Assembly (NCBI GenBank): GCA_040218145.1
Contig: JAVJQK010000035.1
Location: 205,227 to 269,226, forward strand
DNA: 64,000 bases
Direction of reading: 5' to 3'
Origin: Sandaracinaceae bacterium
GTDB taxonomy: Bacteria > Myxococcota_A > Polyangia > Polyangiales > Sandaracinaceae
The position numbers were made by a program, and so were the translations under genes. The first letter of the stretch is position 1; the number at the start of each line of letters is the position of its first letter. Under the pieces are notes generated by a model. That model did no database searches, was not told the origin of the DNA, and saw only the letters and a program-made list of their open reading frames with translations. Of this stretch, positions 44,223 to 52,181 are shown in pieces.

Positions 44223-45622
44223 GTGTCCACCCTCAGCGCGATGACCCCGCGGAAGCGGTGGCCCACCACCCGGCTCGTCGCGTGCTGGAGCTCCGCCAGC
44301 ACCAGCGTCTCGGGGCTCAGCCGGAAGCGCCCGCTGAGCACCTCGGAGACCACGGTCCCGTAGAGCTGCTCCCGGTTCGGGTCGTCGAAGTGCCAGACCG
44401 AGACGTCGAGCCCGAGCTCGAGCCACCCGAAGAGCGGCCGGCGCACGTCGAACGACACGCCCGCGAGCGGGCCGAGCGCGCCGCTCCAGGCGAAGCCGCT
44501 CGCGCCGAAGCGGAAGCCCTCCCAGCGCGCCCGGAAGTAGCCGTCGACGCCCGCGTCCAGGTCCTCCCCGTAGGGCTCGCCCAGCTCGGCGCGCCGCCCG
44601 CGGAGCGCGCCGCCGATCGTCAAATCGTCGGTCACCTTCCAGCGCGCGCCGAGATCCGCTTGATCGATCGGCGCGACCACGAACCAGGCCCAGATGCTTC
44701 CCGGGTCGAAGCGGGGGACGTGCCGGCTCACCCCCGCGCTCACGAGGAGCACCTCGTCGCCCACCGCCGCGCGCCCCGACGCCGCGATGACCTCGCTCGT
44801 CAGCAGGTCCCAGACCCCGTTCGCGTCCAGTCGAAGCCACTTGGCCGGCTGGCTCGACGCCGCGCCAGAGACCCGCGAGAGCACGTCTCCGTCGTCCTCC
44901 CACATCTGCCGGAACCCGAGCCGCAGCTGGAGCCCGCGCCCCGGTCCACCCGCCACCGAGGCGCCCGCCACCCACGTGTCGATGGGCGGCTCGGCCCACG
45001 GCACGTCCTGCGCGTCCAGCCGGACGGTCCCCGCGAGCTCCGAGCGCGGGGTGCCCGCGAGGCTCGTCCCCCGGACGAGGAGCCCGCCGAGCGCCTCGAG
45101 GCGGAGCCAGGAGGTCGGGACGGCGCGCACGGCCAGCCCGTCGAAGCGGGCGAAGCCGATGTCGTCGAGGACCAGCTGGCGCCCGAGGCGCGCCGCGGCG
45201 CCCAGGGGCAGCCCGCTCACCTCCGCCCAGACCGCGGGCACGTCGAGCCGCGTGTCCGCCGCGAGGGGCTGCCACGCGCCGGGGTCGTCCGCGTCGACCG
45301 CGTTGACGCAGAGCTCGCGGTCCAGGAGGCACGTCTCGCCGAAGTCCTGCTCGAGGCGCAGCTGCGCCTCGGCCGTGACCCGCGGCACGCGGCCGTCCTC
45401 GTCCGGCTCCTCGAGGTCGTGGCTCAGCCGCAGGGCGAGCCGCGAGAGCAACCGGCGCCGGGCCCAGAAGGCGCGCGCGCCGGGCGAACGGACCTCGTAG
45501 ACCTGGAAGCTCGTGTCGGTGTCGAGCTCCACATCGAGGGCGGCGGCGGGGGCTCCCATCGCCAGACACGCGACGGCGCACACCGCCGCGCTCGCGGCTC
45601 TGGCGATCGGCCGTTGCGGCAC
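44213..45622 (-). CDS. Large outer-membrane beta-barrel, likely partner of the multiheme cytochrome
   Basis: GTG 45622 starts a signal peptide (ARAASAAVCAVACLAMGAPAAA); 469 residues. The rest is amphipathic beta-strand sequence with frequent Trp, Tyr and Gly, for example GLQLRLGFRQMW, VLLVSAGVSRHVPRF, WLELGLDVSVWHF and the terminal FRGVIALRVDTW, which ends in Trp-Arg rather than a clean aromatic. The N-terminus has the DTSFQVYEVRSPG region. Its end overlaps the 13-heme cytochrome gene by 10 bp, so they are co-translated. MtrB/PioB-like function is inferred from this pairing, not from sequence identity. An N-terminal CxxC typical of MtrB was not found. Confidence 0.7.
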   Translation of the reverse strand: MPQRPIARAASAAVCAVACLAMGAPAAALDVELDTDTSFQVYEVRSPGARAFWARRRLLSRLALRLSHDLEEPDEDGRVPRVTAEAQLRLEQDFGETCLLDRELCVNAVDADDPGAWQPLAADTRLDVPAVWAEVSGLPLGAAARLGRQLVLDDIGFARFDGLAVRAVPTSWLRLEALGGLLVRGTSLAGTPRSELAGTVRLDAQDVPWAEPPIDTWVAGASVAGGPGRGLQLRLGFRQMWEDDGDVLSRVSGAASSQPAKWLRLDANGVWDLLTSEVIAASGRAAVGDEVLLVSAGVSRHVPRFDPGSIWAWFVVAPIDQADLGARWKVTDDLTIGGALRGRRAELGEPYGEDLDAGVDGYFRARWEGFRFGASGFAWSGALGPLAGVSFDVRRPLFGWLELGLDVSVWHFDDPNREQLYGTVVSEVLSGRFRLSPETLVLAELQHATSRVVGHRFRGVIALRVDTWR

Positions 45623-45630
45623 GTCCCGCG

Positions 45631-46086
45631 CTACGCGTCGCTCGAGCGGCGCGCTCCGTAGCGCTCGGCCAGCGCGTCGTCCCAGGCGTCCGCGAGGCGG
45701 CCGACGTTTCGGATCATGCCGTCGACCTCCGAGCCGTCGAGGTCCTGGACGGAGCGCTCGGTCACGACCACGACCTCCTCGCCGCTGATCGCGAACGCGG
45801 CGCCGACCAGCTTGGACGCGTTGGCCTCGAGCAGCTCCCTGCACAGCTCCGGCAGACGATCGGGCGCAGGGAGCTGGACGACGGGCGCGACGACACGGAG
45901 GCGCCCCTCCTTCAGCTCGTCCGTCGGCGAATGCACCGCGATCAGGATCCGCGCGCTCCCTCGCCGCAGCGCGAACGCCACGTGGCCTTCTCGCTGGGTC
46001 CGGCTCGCCGCGGGATCGATCCCGAGACCCCGGATGGTGTGCTCGATCAGGCCGACCGCGCGCTCGACGTCCGCACTTGCGCTCAT
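45631..46086 (-). CDS. YbjN-like small protein
   Basis: The 151-residue protein starts at ATG 46086. The pattern of an N-terminal helix (VERAVGLIEHTIRGLGID) and beta-strands (GHVAFALRRGSARILIAV, RLRVVAPVVQLPA) fits the YbjN/CesT-like fold. A helix (RLPELCRELLEANA), a strand pair (LVGAAFAISGEEVVVVTERS) and a closing helix (MIRNVGRLADAWDDAL) complete it. Such proteins are often chaperone- or sensor-like. It has no signal peptide. It lies 8 bp upstream of the beta-barrel gene and probably opens the operon. Its start codon shares two bases with the start of the divergent gene. Confidence 0.7.
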   Translation of the reverse strand: MSASADVERAVGLIEHTIRGLGIDPAASRTQREGHVAFALRRGSARILIAVHSPTDELKEGRLRVVAPVVQLPAPDRLPELCRELLEANASKLVGAAFAISGEEVVVVTERSVQDLDGSEVDGMIRNVGRLADAWDDALAERYGARRSSDA

Positions 46087-46849
46087 GCGTCGATCTCCGT
46101 CGACCAGCCGCCCCCTGTCAAGCGCCCGTTGGCGCGACCTGCTCTGGACGGCGGCGCGACGGCGGCCCAAGCTCGGCCCAGCCGTGCTCGACGCCGCCTT
46201 CGAAGCGCTCTCGCTCCAGCTCACCGACGCCGACGGCGGCGCGGATCTCGATCGGGCCCGCGCCACCTTCTGGGCGCGCACCGGCGAGTTCGCGCTCGAG
46301 GACCCGTTCTACGAAGCGCGGACGCGCGCGCTCTTCGACTTCTGGCTCTGCGACTGGCGGAGCGCCGACGGCTCGAGGCCGGCCGCGCGCAACCGGGACC
46401 CGGAGCTGGCCGCCGTCGCCGCGGCGTGCCCGCACGCCGAGCGCGGCCTCTTCCGCGTCGTCGAGGAGGCGCCGCTGCGCGTGGAGGAGCTGCTCTTCGG
46501 CGCGGCCTTCCGGCTCCCCGCGGTGGAGGCGAGCGGGCGGCTGCGCGCCGGCGACGTCTTCGACGGACGTCTGCTCGTCGTATCAGATGAGATCCAGGTC
46601 ACTCCAGGTCTCCTCTTCCACCCGCCGGAGACCCACGAGGCGCTCGACGCGCTCCTGCCGGACGCGCGGGAGCTGGGCCTGGAGCGGGCCGACATCCTCG
46701 ACGGGCTGCTCCGGATGCGGATGCGCCTCCACCGCTTCACCAGCATCCGACCGCGCCACATCTACCGCCTGGACGCGCTCCTCGAGGCCGACATCAACAG
46801 CGCGGGATGGGCGCGAAAACAACAATCATCTCAGGCACCTGACAGCTGA
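46085..46849 (+). CDS. Hypothetical cytoplasmic protein
   Basis: The protein has 254 residues if started at ATG 46085, which is the other half of a CATG shared with the divergent YbjN-like gene; the frame is open upstream and GTG codons lie downstream. It looks globular and soluble (ATFWARTGEFALEDPFYEARTRALFDFWLCDW, read in two parts; FRVVEEAPLRVEELLFGAAF; PRHIYRLDALLEADI). Trp and Phe are frequent and no signal peptide or known motif is visible. It may act with the YbjN-like gene through a shared promoter region. It ends before the rnpB terminator, facing it. I do not recognise the family. Confidence 0.6.
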   Translation: MRRSPSTSRPLSSARWRDLLWTAARRRPKLGPAVLDAAFEALSLQLTDADGGADLDRARATFWARTGEFALEDPFYEARTRALFDFWLCDWRSADGSRPAARNRDPELAAVAAACPHAERGLFRVVEEAPLRVEELLFGAAFRLPAVEASGRLRAGDVFDGRLLVVSDEIQVTPGLLFHPPETHEALDALLPDARELGLERADILDGLLRMRMRLHRFTSIRPRHIYRLDALLEADINSAGWARKQQSSQAPDS

Positions 46850-46883
46850 AGCAGAATCTAGCTTCAGGTTCATCGGGCGCGGC

Positions 46884-46924
46884 GCCAAAGCAAACGGCGC
46901 CTCCGGTTTCCCGGTGGCGCCGTT
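46884..46924 (-). terminator. Intrinsic terminator of rnpB
   Basis: On the minus strand a 9-bp stem (AACGGCGCC with GGCGCCGTT, 46924-46893) encloses an inner CCGG/CCGG stem. It is followed by a T-containing tail (TTTGCTTTGG). It starts immediately after the predicted 3' end of the RNase P RNA. Confidence 0.7.
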
Positions 46925-47329
46925 GGGTCGGAGGGCTCGTAAGCCGAGTTCTGTTCCCGCGGCCGTCACCGGTTCGCGGGTGGTGATCATTCATCTACGA
47001 TCCGCGTTGCCACGGACCTCCAGCGACACGACCCGGAAGCTCGGGCGGGTCACCCTCGAGCGCTTCCCTATTCGGTCTTGCTCCGGATGGGGTTTGCCGT
47101 GCGGCCGACGTCACCGCCGACCCGGTGAGCTCTTACCTCACCCTTTCACCCTTACCGCGTGGACCTCGAGGGTATCGAAGACGACGCGGCGGTCTGCTCT
47201 CTGTGGCACTTTCCTGGGGGTCGCCCCCACCAGCCGTTAGCTGGCATCCTACCCTGTGGAGCTCGGACTTTCCTCCCGCGCGCCCGCCGAAGCGAGCGCG
47301 CCGGCGATCACCCGAACCGCTCCGACCCC
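46925..47329 (-). ncRNA. rnpB: RNase P RNA (M1 RNA)
   Basis: The catalytic RNA of ribonuclease P, which trims the 5' leaders of tRNA precursors. The conserved 5' element GAGGAAAGTCCGAGCTCC lies at 47275-47258 on the minus strand. Further 3' are the GGTAAGGGTGAAAGGGT region (about 47156-47135), the GCACGGCAAACCCCATCCGG region (about 47104-47080) and the 3' element ACAGAACTCGGCTTAC (46954-46939). The two ends pair as P1: GGGTCGGAG near 47329 with CTCCGACCC near 46925. A GC-rich P3 hairpin follows P1. The length of about 405 nt fits bacterial type A RNase P. A strong hairpin terminator follows. Confidence 0.96.
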
Positions 47330-47403
47330 GCTGAGGTAACCCGCCCCCACCCCCAGCGCACGCGAAAAGTTGACCCGTTCGCCGCCGTCGATACGGTCGG
47401 CGG

Positions 47404-48630
47404 GTGCGACGACTCCGCCTCGCGATCGCGATTGCGCTCCTCGGGATCGGCTGCGCCGATCCGGCGCCGAGCGTGTCCTCGTCGGTGGACGCCGGCCCGG
47501 CGCGGGGAGCGCCCGTGACACCGCCCGCCGCGCCGCCTCCGCCGCCGGCCCCCCCGGCGCGCCCCAGCCCTCGCGCCGCCGTGACGGCGCGCGCAGGCGA
47601 CGTGGTCTCGATCGAGGCCGGGACGCTGCACGTCGGCAGCCGCCCCGGCGTCCCCCATCGCCGCCCGAGCGTCGAGGCCGACCTGAGCCCGATCGAGCTC
47701 CCCGCGTTCGACATCGATCGCCTCCCCTACCCGAACGACCCCGCGGCGCCGGCCCAGCTCGCGGCCACGCGCGCCGAGGCGGCGCAGCTCTGCGAGGCGC
47801 GAGGAAGGAGGCTCTGCGACGAGCTCGAGTGGGAGCGAGCGTGCCGCGGCGACGGCACCGACGAGTGGCCGACCGGCGCCGCGATCGACCTCGCGGCCTG
47901 CGTGGCCGATCCCGTCAGCTGTCCGTCCTCGACCGGCGTCCTCGATCTCGGCGTGCGCGCACCCGAGTGGACGGCGAGCGACGCCGACGCGCGCCTGGCC
48001 CGGCTCGAGCGCACCGCGGTGGTGCGCGGCGGTCGCCCCGACTCGAGCCCGGCGTCGCACCGATGCGGGGCGCGCCACGTGAAGAACCCGGCCGGCGGAG
48101 GACGCGCCCTCGCCTTCCGCTGCTGCGGCGGAGAGGCGCCCGGCGTCGCGTATCCGGACGTCGGCGTCCGCCGCATGTGGCGCGACCTCGAGGACGTGAG
48201 CGACGCGCGCTGGCGGGAGATCCTCGGCGCCGTCCCGGAGCTCGCCCCGTACGCCTCCGACTTCAGCGCCTACGGCGAGACGGCGGCGCTGCGGGCTCTC
48301 GCGCGCGGCGGCGCCAGCGAGTCAGACATGCAATGGGAGCTGACGCGCCATCCCTTCGCCTGGTCGCCCTCGACGGGGGAAGAGGTCTGGATCGTGTCGG
48401 GCGCCGGCGGCGGGGTCTCGCTCCTCGCCGCGCTCTATCCCCACCCGGACGGCAGCTTCAGCCACGCCGCGAGCTTCCTCGTGCGAGAGGAGGAGCCGCC
48501 CCCGTTCGCGGTCCTGCGCACGCGCGCCGCGCGCGGGGAGCTCCTCTGGTCCACGTGCTGGGGATGCGCGGGCGAGAGCGGCGTCGTTCGCTTCGACGAG
48601 GACGCGACGATCGTCATCGCCCAGCAGTAG
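47404..48630 (+). CDS. Lipoprotein with formylglycine-generating-enzyme-like domain
   Basis: GTG 47404 begins a lipobox signal (LAIAIALLGIGC, C17); 408 residues. A Pro/Ala linker is followed by an FGE-sulfatase-like region. It has VVSIEAGTLHVGSRPG, FDIDRLPYPN, AAQLCEARGRRLCDELEWERAC (read in two parts), VLDLGVRAPEWT and a C-rich ASHRCGARHV...FRCCGG ending. The WER-AC pattern is typical of SUMF1-like domains, which in bacteria are often binding rather than catalytic. The last 180 residues form a second, unrecognised domain. TTGACC (47370) and TACGGT (47392) would start transcription at or very near the GTG, suggesting little or no leader. It faces away from rnpB. Confidence 0.75.
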   Translation: MRRLRLAIAIALLGIGCADPAPSVSSSVDAGPARGAPVTPPAAPPPPPAPPARPSPRAAVTARAGDVVSIEAGTLHVGSRPGVPHRRPSVEADLSPIELPAFDIDRLPYPNDPAAPAQLAATRAEAAQLCEARGRRLCDELEWERACRGDGTDEWPTGAAIDLAACVADPVSCPSSTGVLDLGVRAPEWTASDADARLARLERTAVVRGGRPDSSPASHRCGARHVKNPAGGGRALAFRCCGGEAPGVAYPDVGVRRMWRDLEDVSDARWREILGAVPELAPYASDFSAYGETAALRALARGGASESDMQWELTRHPFAWSPSTGEEVWIVSGAGGGVSLLAALYPHPDGSFSHAASFLVREEEPPPFAVLRTRAARGELLWSTCWGCAGESGVVRFDEDATIVIAQQ

Positions 48631-48684
48631 CGCGGCGTGACCTCGCTCCTTTTCGCCCCGGCGGCGCCATGATACCCGTGCGAC

Positions 48685-49449
48685 ATGCGCTACGGACGAG
48701 TCGAGCACGGCGGCCGCGCGCGGTGGGCGCGCTTCGAGGGCGAGCGAGCGGTCTTGCTCGACCGCGCGCCGTGGGACGGCGGCGAGCCGGACGGCGAGAC
48801 CACCGGAGCCCGCAAGCTCGCGCCGGTCGCGCCGAGCAAGATCGTCTGCGCGGGCCGGAACTACCGGGCGCACGCGGAGGAGCTGGGCAACGAGGTGCCG
48901 AACGAGCCGCTCCTCTTCCTCAAGCCCCCGAGCGCGCTCATCGCCTCGGGGCAGGACGTGGTGTGGCCACCCGCGTCGGAGCGCGTCGACTACGAGGGCG
49001 AGGTCGCGGCGGTGATCGCGCGACGCATGAGAGACGTCGACCCGGCCGCGGCCGCCGCGGGCGTGTTCGGGCTGACCTGCGCGGACGACGTCACCGCGCG
49101 CGACCTGCAGCGGGCGGACGTGCAGTTCACCCGAGGCAAGGGCTTCGACACGTTCTGCCCCGTCGGGCCCTGGATCGAGAGCGAGCCGCCGCCCCTCGAC
49201 GCCATCACGCTGCGCACCCGGATCGACGGCGAGCTGCGGCAAGAGGGCCGGACCGACCAGATGGTCTGGGGCATCGCGGCCTTGATCTCGTTCATCAGCG
49301 GCGTCATGACCCTCGAGCCGGGAGACCTCGTGTTGACCGGCACCCCGGAGGGAGTCGGCCAGCTGGCGACCGGGCAGACCGTCGAGGTCGAGGTCGAAGG
49401 GGTCGGGACCCTGCGACACGGGGTCCGCGCGCACGGCTCGGCGCCGTAA
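48685..49449 (+). CDS. Fumarylacetoacetate hydrolase-family protein
   Basis: The 254-residue cytoplasmic enzyme has a short N-terminal domain (MRYGRVEHGGRARWARFEGE) and the FAH catalytic domain. KIVCAGRNYRAHAEELG, the metal ligands in VDYEGEVAAVI and CADDVTARDLQ, KGFDTFCPVGPW and DLVLTGTPEGVG are all present. Relatives cleave C-C bonds of acylpyruvates (YcgM-like) or decarboxylate oxaloacetate, using Mg or Mn. Size and motifs fit the YcgM/acylpyruvase type better than full-length tyrosine-pathway FAH. No tyrosine catabolic genes are adjacent, so the physiological substrate is open. Confidence 0.9.
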   Translation: MRYGRVEHGGRARWARFEGERAVLLDRAPWDGGEPDGETTGARKLAPVAPSKIVCAGRNYRAHAEELGNEVPNEPLLFLKPPSALIASGQDVVWPPASERVDYEGEVAAVIARRMRDVDPAAAAAGVFGLTCADDVTARDLQRADVQFTRGKGFDTFCPVGPWIESEPPPLDAITLRTRIDGELRQEGRTDQMVWGIAALISFISGVMTLEPGDLVLTGTPEGVGQLATGQTVEVEVEGVGTLRHGVRAHGSAP

Positions 49450-49486
49450 GAATCTTTACGCCGGGCCTCCAGGCCCACCCTCGGGC

Positions 49487-49509
49487 GCGGGCATCCTCCG
49501 CTTTTCTTT
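49487..49509 (+). terminator. Possible intrinsic terminator after the FAH gene
   Basis: A short stem (GCGG...CCGC) is followed directly by CTTTTCTTTG. A second hairpin (GGGCC/GGCCC) lies just upstream at 49463-49476. The stem is weak; the T run is the main evidence. Confidence 0.4.
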
Positions 49510-49615
49510 GCTAATTTCGCGCGGTTCACTCGCCGGGCACGGTGGCACGCCCCTTGAGTGAGACGCCGACCCAGACGTCCGGCGGGTCTCATCCCCGCCC
49601 ATGGCAGGAGCACCC

Positions 49616-51736
49616 GTGATACAGACCCGTCGATTCGTTCGCCTCAGCTCGATCGCGCTCGTCGCGCTGGGCCTCTCCGGGTGCTTCGAGAGCCACGGGA
49701 TCGGCGGAGACGTCCCCCGAGACGGCGGCGGCGTCGTCGTGCTCCCGGACGGCCGCGTCATCCGGCCCGACGGCTCGGTGCCGCCCGACGACGGCGGCGT
49801 CCGCTTCGACGGGGACGTCGTGCTCGACAGCGGGCCCGAAGCCGGGATCGATCTCGACGCGGGCCCCGACGCCACGACGGGCCGCGACGCAGAGCCGCCC
49901 CTCCCGAGAGCGCCCGACCCGACGAGCTGCCGGATCGAGCCGGACATCTTCCCCTTCACCGACCCGGTGATGGAGACCCGCTGGCCGGACGGCATGATCA
50001 CGCACAACGCGTCGGTGCACGTCTGCGCCACGCCGGTCGTGATCGACGTCGACCAGAGCGACGGCGTCAACGATCCCGTGGTCGGGTTCATCAGCTACGC
50101 GACGCTCCGGGGCGAAGAGCGCGGCATCCTGCGCATCTGGAACCCGCGCACGCACACCACCATCAGCCACCCGACGAGCGAGATGGAGCTCGGCATCTTC
50201 GAGGCGACGGGCAACATCGCGGCGGGCGACATCGACGGCGACGGCTACGCGGAGTTCGTCGGGATGGGCGTCTACTCCGGCACCATCGCCGTCAACCACG
50301 ACGGCTCGCTGCTCTGGCACTCCCCCTACCCGACCGTCACCGACCGCGGCGAGCGCTGGGCGCGCACGATCGGGACGACCATCTCGCTCGCAGACCTCGA
50401 GGGCGACGGGACGGTCGAGGTCATCAGCGGGCGCAACGTGCTCGAGGGCATCGACGGAACGCGGCGGTTCACCGGAGACTCGTCGATCACCACGCGCGGC
50501 ACGAACGAGTTCCTCGGCCCGATCAACTGCGTGGCCGACCTCGACGGCGACGGCACGCAGGAGATCGTCGCGGGTCGGACCGCGTTCCGATCCGACGGCA
50601 CCGTGATGTGGAACCAGACCGGGATGGGCGACGGGCTCTGCGCGGTCGCGGACGTGCTCACGACCAACCCCGGCCCCGAGGTGATGCTCGCCGCGCGCGG
50701 TTACCTCTACATCCTCAGCGGCGCGGACGGCGCCATCCTCTGGACGCGCATCATCGAGGGGCGCAGCTCCATCTCCGGCGGCGTGGGCGGCGCGCCGACC
50801 GTCGCGGACTTCGACGGCGACGGCCGCCCGGAGATCGGCATCGCGCACGGGGGCCGCTACGGCGTCTACGATCCGAGCTGCACGGGCACGGGCACGCCCT
50901 CGGGCTGCGCGGCGCGCGGGCTCCTCTGGTCCACCCCGACCGGCGACGAGTCGTCGAGCGGCACCGGGTCGAGCGTCTTCGACTTCAACGGCGATGGCCG
51001 CGCGGAGGTCGTCTACAACGACCAGTACTTCTTCCGCGTGTACGACGGCACGAACGGCCGCGCGATCTTCGAGCACGCCAACAGCTCGCGCACCCGCACC
51101 GAGAACCCCGTCGTGGCCGACGTCGACAACGACGGCGACGCCGAGATCGTCTTCAGCAGCAACGCCGAGGCGGGCTTCATCCGCGACTTCTGGACCGACC
51201 CCGGGGTCGAGATCTGGGGCGACGCGCGGGGCCGCTGGGTCGGCGCGCGGCGCATCTGGAACCAGCACACCTACCACATCACCAACGTCGAAGAGGACGG
51301 GACCATCGCGTCGCCCGAGGCGCAGAGCTGGACCGTGCTCAACGCCTATCGACAGAACCTGCGCGAGGGCGCGGACGTGCTGGTGGTGCCCGACCTGTGG
51401 GGTGGCCGCGGCAGCTACGAGTGCCTCCGCTCGGGCCGCGCGCGCATCTCCATCGAGGTCGCGAACTACGGCCTCGAGCGGGTGGGCGCGGGCGTGGTCG
51501 TCGGCTTCTACCGCGACCGGCCGGGCCTCGGCGACCGCGTGGGCGAGGCGCGCACCACGCGCACCCTCGAGCCGATGGGCGACAGCGAGGTCATCACCTT
51601 CGAGGTCGATCTCGCCGGGGAGGTCGTCGACTACTGGGCCAAGCTCGACGACCCGACCGACGTGATGGGCGGCGCGGTGGCCGAGTGCCGCGAGTCCAAC
51701 AACGAGGTCCTGATCTGGCGCCCCAGCTGCCCCTGA
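49616..51736 (+). CDS. FG-GAP/VCBS-repeat lipoprotein
   Basis: I choose GTG 49616 because AGGAG lies 6 bases upstream inside an alternative ATG start at 49601; 706 residues. The lipobox is LVALGLSGC. An Asp/Gly-rich linker precedes six Ca-binding-type FG-GAP/VCBS loops: DIDGDGYAEF, DLEGDGTVEV, DLDGDGTQEI, DFDGDGRPEI, DFNGDGRAEV and DVDNDGDAEI. These indicate a beta-propeller. The C-terminal 150 residues form a CARDB-like beta domain (ISIEVANYGLERVGAGVVVGFY, read in parts). It should be a surface lipoprotein for adhesion or binding. No enzyme motif is visible. Confidence 0.85.
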   Translation: MIQTRRFVRLSSIALVALGLSGCFESHGIGGDVPRDGGGVVVLPDGRVIRPDGSVPPDDGGVRFDGDVVLDSGPEAGIDLDAGPDATTGRDAEPPLPRAPDPTSCRIEPDIFPFTDPVMETRWPDGMITHNASVHVCATPVVIDVDQSDGVNDPVVGFISYATLRGEERGILRIWNPRTHTTISHPTSEMELGIFEATGNIAAGDIDGDGYAEFVGMGVYSGTIAVNHDGSLLWHSPYPTVTDRGERWARTIGTTISLADLEGDGTVEVISGRNVLEGIDGTRRFTGDSSITTRGTNEFLGPINCVADLDGDGTQEIVAGRTAFRSDGTVMWNQTGMGDGLCAVADVLTTNPGPEVMLAARGYLYILSGADGAILWTRIIEGRSSISGGVGGAPTVADFDGDGRPEIGIAHGGRYGVYDPSCTGTGTPSGCAARGLLWSTPTGDESSSGTGSSVFDFNGDGRAEVVYNDQYFFRVYDGTNGRAIFEHANSSRTRTENPVVADVDNDGDAEIVFSSNAEAGFIRDFWTDPGVEIWGDARGRWVGARRIWNQHTYHITNVEEDGTIASPEAQSWTVLNAYRQNLREGADVLVVPDLWGGRGSYECLRSGRARISIEVANYGLERVGAGVVVGFYRDRPGLGDRVGEARTTRTLEPMGDSEVITFEVDLAGEVVDYWAKLDDPTDVMGGAVAECRESNNEVLIWRPSCP

Positions 51737-51805
51737 GCCGCTGCCTCGACCCCGGCGCCCGAACCGACTCGTGCCCCCGCGCTCGAGCCCGCGTATCCTG
51801 CGGCC

Positions 51806-52180
51806 ATGAGCGACGAAGACGACGCCGAGCGGGAGCCCGCCGCGCCCCCCACGGACGAGGCGCGGCAAGCGAAAGACGAGCTGTTCGAGGCCATCGACCA
51901 CTTCAAGAGCGCCGCGTCGATCCTCTTCCAGCGGGCCACCACCGACCCCGCGGTGAAGAACGCCCGCAAGGAGGCGGGGCGCGTCGCGAAGAAGCTCGGC
52001 GACGCCGCGGAGCCCCTCGCCCGGCAGCTGACCGACGAGCTGGGCCGGCTGACCAAGGACGTCATGGACACGGTCGAGGGCGCGGTGGGCGGCGCGGTCG
52101 AGGGCGCCAAGCGCAGGTCACGCACCTCGCCTCCGCCGCCCACCGAGCCTGACGAGGCGGAGTCCGACGAGGAAGAGTAG
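51806..52180 (+). CDS. Small helical hypothetical protein (124 aa)
   Basis: The 124-residue protein has an acidic N-terminus (MSDEDDAEREP) and an amphipathic helical middle (ELFEAIDHFKSAASILFQRA; VAKKLGDAAEPLARQLTDEL). A short Gly/Val stretch (VEGAVGGAVEGA) leads to a basic patch and an acidic Pro/Glu tail. No signal peptide or transmembrane helix is present. The helix is reminiscent of apolipoprotein-like or lipid-droplet/membrane-peripheral proteins, but this is only a composition argument. Its stop is 1 bp from the stop of the convergent aldehyde dehydrogenase gene. Confidence 0.65.
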   Translation: MSDEDDAEREPAAPPTDEARQAKDELFEAIDHFKSAASILFQRATTDPAVKNARKEAGRVAKKLGDAAEPLARQLTDELGRLTKDVMDTVEGAVGGAVEGAKRRSRTSPPPPTEPDEAESDEEE

Positions 52181-52181
52181 A

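Noticed and set aside
45620..46086. Type III secretion chaperone
   Set aside because: The YbjN/CesT-like fold alone does not indicate secretion; no secretion genes are present.
47133..48078. Minus-strand frames over rnpB and the FGE-like gene
   Set aside because: They cross the RNase P RNA and run antisense to a lipoprotein gene; no domain is visible.
49558..52152. Plus-strand Arg/His-rich frame across the FG-GAP lipoprotein gene
   Set aside because: Out of frame with the lipoprotein, which has a lipobox and six Ca-binding loops.
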